Shown piece by piece: positions 63,057-64,000 of a stretch of 64,000 nt of DNA. The notes below the pieces were generated by a model, which saw only the letters and a list, made by a program, of their open reading frames with translations, did not search any database and was not told the DNA's origin. The translations under genes and the position numbers were made by a program. The first letter of the stretch is position 1. Each line of letters opens with the position of its first letter. Source of the stretch: Verrucomicrobiaceae bacterium (GTDB lineage: Bacteria > Verrucomicrobiota > Verrucomicrobiia > Verrucomicrobiales > Verrucomicrobiaceae); assembly GCA_027484445.1 (NCBI GenBank), contig JAIXSY010000051.1, positions 1-64,000 of the forward strand, written 5' to 3'.

Positions 63057-64000
63057 ATGCCTTTCCAGCCTCATTTTCGCATTTCCTCCGCCACGGCGAA
63101 GGCGCTGATGGCAATTGAGGCTTCGCGGGTGGCGGTGTAGCGACTGCCGGTGTCGCCGCAGATGATCGCATCGCTCCAGTAGTCGGCGCGGCTGCTGACG
63201 ACGCACTACTCGACGCAGATCGAGGGGAATCGCCTCACCCTGCCACAGGTGGAGGAGGTCATCGCGGGCGGTGGAGGTTTTCCGGGGCGTGAACGGGACG
63301 AGAGGGAGGTGCAGAACTACTACAAAGCGGCAGATGAGATCGAATCGCTGGCGGCTTTGAAGCGCAAACTGACCGAGAAGGACATTCAGACGATTCACGG
63401 TCTGGCCTTCGATGGCAAAAAGCGCCCCACACCTTATCGCGACGGTCAGAACGTGATCCGAAACAGCGGTAGCGGTGCCATCACCTACCTGCCACCGGAG
63501 GCGAAAGAGGTGGCGGGGCTGATGGGCGAGCTGGTGATGTGGATCAATGCCGAGATCGAGTCACGTGATCTGCCGGTGCCGGTGATCGCCGCGCTGGCGC
63601 ACTACCAGTTTGCCACGATTCACCCCTACTACGACGGGAACGGCCGCACCGCCCGACTGCTGACGACGCTGATCCTGCATCGCTGTGGCTACGGGCTGAA
63701 GGGCATCTACTCGCTGGAGGAATACTACGCCAAGAGCCTGCGTGGCTACTACGCGGCGCTCACGGTCGGCCCCAGCCACAATGACCACCTCGGACGCGCC
63801 GAGGCGGATGTGAGCGGCTTTGTGGAGTATTTCTGCGAGGGCATGTCCGATGCGTTTGCGAAGGTCGCCGCGCGTGCCGAAGCCGCAGGCCTGTCAGCAC
63901 CGAAGGACAAGGCAGCGCTACTCCGCGAGCTGCGTCCGCTGCAACGCCAGGCCCTCGGCCTGTTCTCGAAGCATCGCATCGTCACTTCCAACGAACTCGC
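63057..64000 (+). pseudogene. Fic-family protein gene with two in-frame TAG codons, runs off the window end
   Basis: From ATG 63057 the frame reads MPFQPHFRISSATAKALMAI, then EASRVAV, TAG at 63138-63140, RLPVSPQMIASLQ, TAG at 63180-63182, and continues without another stop to the last base. The later part is a plain Fic protein: an inhibitory-helix-like STQIEGN, the catalytic loop HPYYDGNGRTAR, and a C-terminal helical domain. Fic enzymes transfer AMP or similar groups onto target proteins. Both stops stand where relatives tend to have Glu (GAG to TAG). The product is either inactivated or begins after 63182, but no ATG lies soon after. The 3' end is outside the window. Confidence 0.8.

Overview
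The window reads as a chromosomal piece of a Verrucomicrobiota bacterium, most likely near Prosthecobacter/Verrucomicrobium. This is inference from gene content. It carries two large secreted PVC-type dehydrogenase/cytochrome c proteins, DUF1501, a secreted sulfatase, a sialate O-acetylesterase, a DUF6807 protein, a PEP-CTERM-tagged protease, a Verrucomicrobium/Rhodopirellula-type sigma factor operon, a PknB-like kinase with an N-terminal zinc ribbon, and many signal peptides. The DNA is GC-rich, with few Shine-Dalgarno sites and several GTG/TTG start candidates. No CRISPR array, prophage, rRNA or intact transposase is visible.

Layout. 1-612: three copies of a ~140-bp repeat (+,-,+). 628-15360: DUF4304 protein, PVC heme dehydrogenase 1 divergent from a DUF6807 protein, a MurJ/TSUP/unknown/unknown operon, sialate O-acetylesterase, a DUF808 relic between palindromic elements, and PVC dehydrogenase 2. 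15582-20978: DUF2167 protein, zinc-ribbon membrane protein, degenerate HNH-like protein, ileS. 20979-25600: accessory zone with an AT-richer islet (lipoprotein), VapBC, an orphan XRE pair, an addiction-module antitoxin whose toxin is broken, an IS630 relic, a 41-bp tandem repeat and three copies of a composite repeat. 25683-29672: stress-signalling block (NarL-type response regulator, cytosolic histidine kinase, DUF2934 protein, universal stress protein). 30315-38853: DUF1501, sulfatase, Ldh-family dehydrogenase, RsmC-like methyltransferase, GcvH-like protein, EF-hand protein, type IV pilin, TlpA-like thioredoxin. 39000-44281: ECF sigma factor, transmembrane STN-like regulator, giant beta-propeller. 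44492-64000: esterase, GlpX, tRNA-Thr, a PHP phosphoesterase with a histone-like Lys/Ala/Pro tail, FKBP, PEP-CTERM protease, OmpR-type two-component pair, NdpA-like protein, sulfocyanin-like protein, PQQ-repeat protein, Ser/Thr kinase, RluD-type synthase, MsrA, RNase III-like protein, RsbRD-like protein, and a Fic gene carrying two in-frame amber codons and running off the end.

The most unusual signals are: (1) short palindromic repeats inserted in frame into protein genes, including three places in ileS, built on the same 9-11-nt word architecture as intergenic hairpins here; (2) the histone-tail/PHP fusion; (3) a repeat-bounded toxin-antitoxin zone in which a repeat cuts off a toxin gene after about eight codons; (4) the Fic gene with two TAG codons in an otherwise intact frame.
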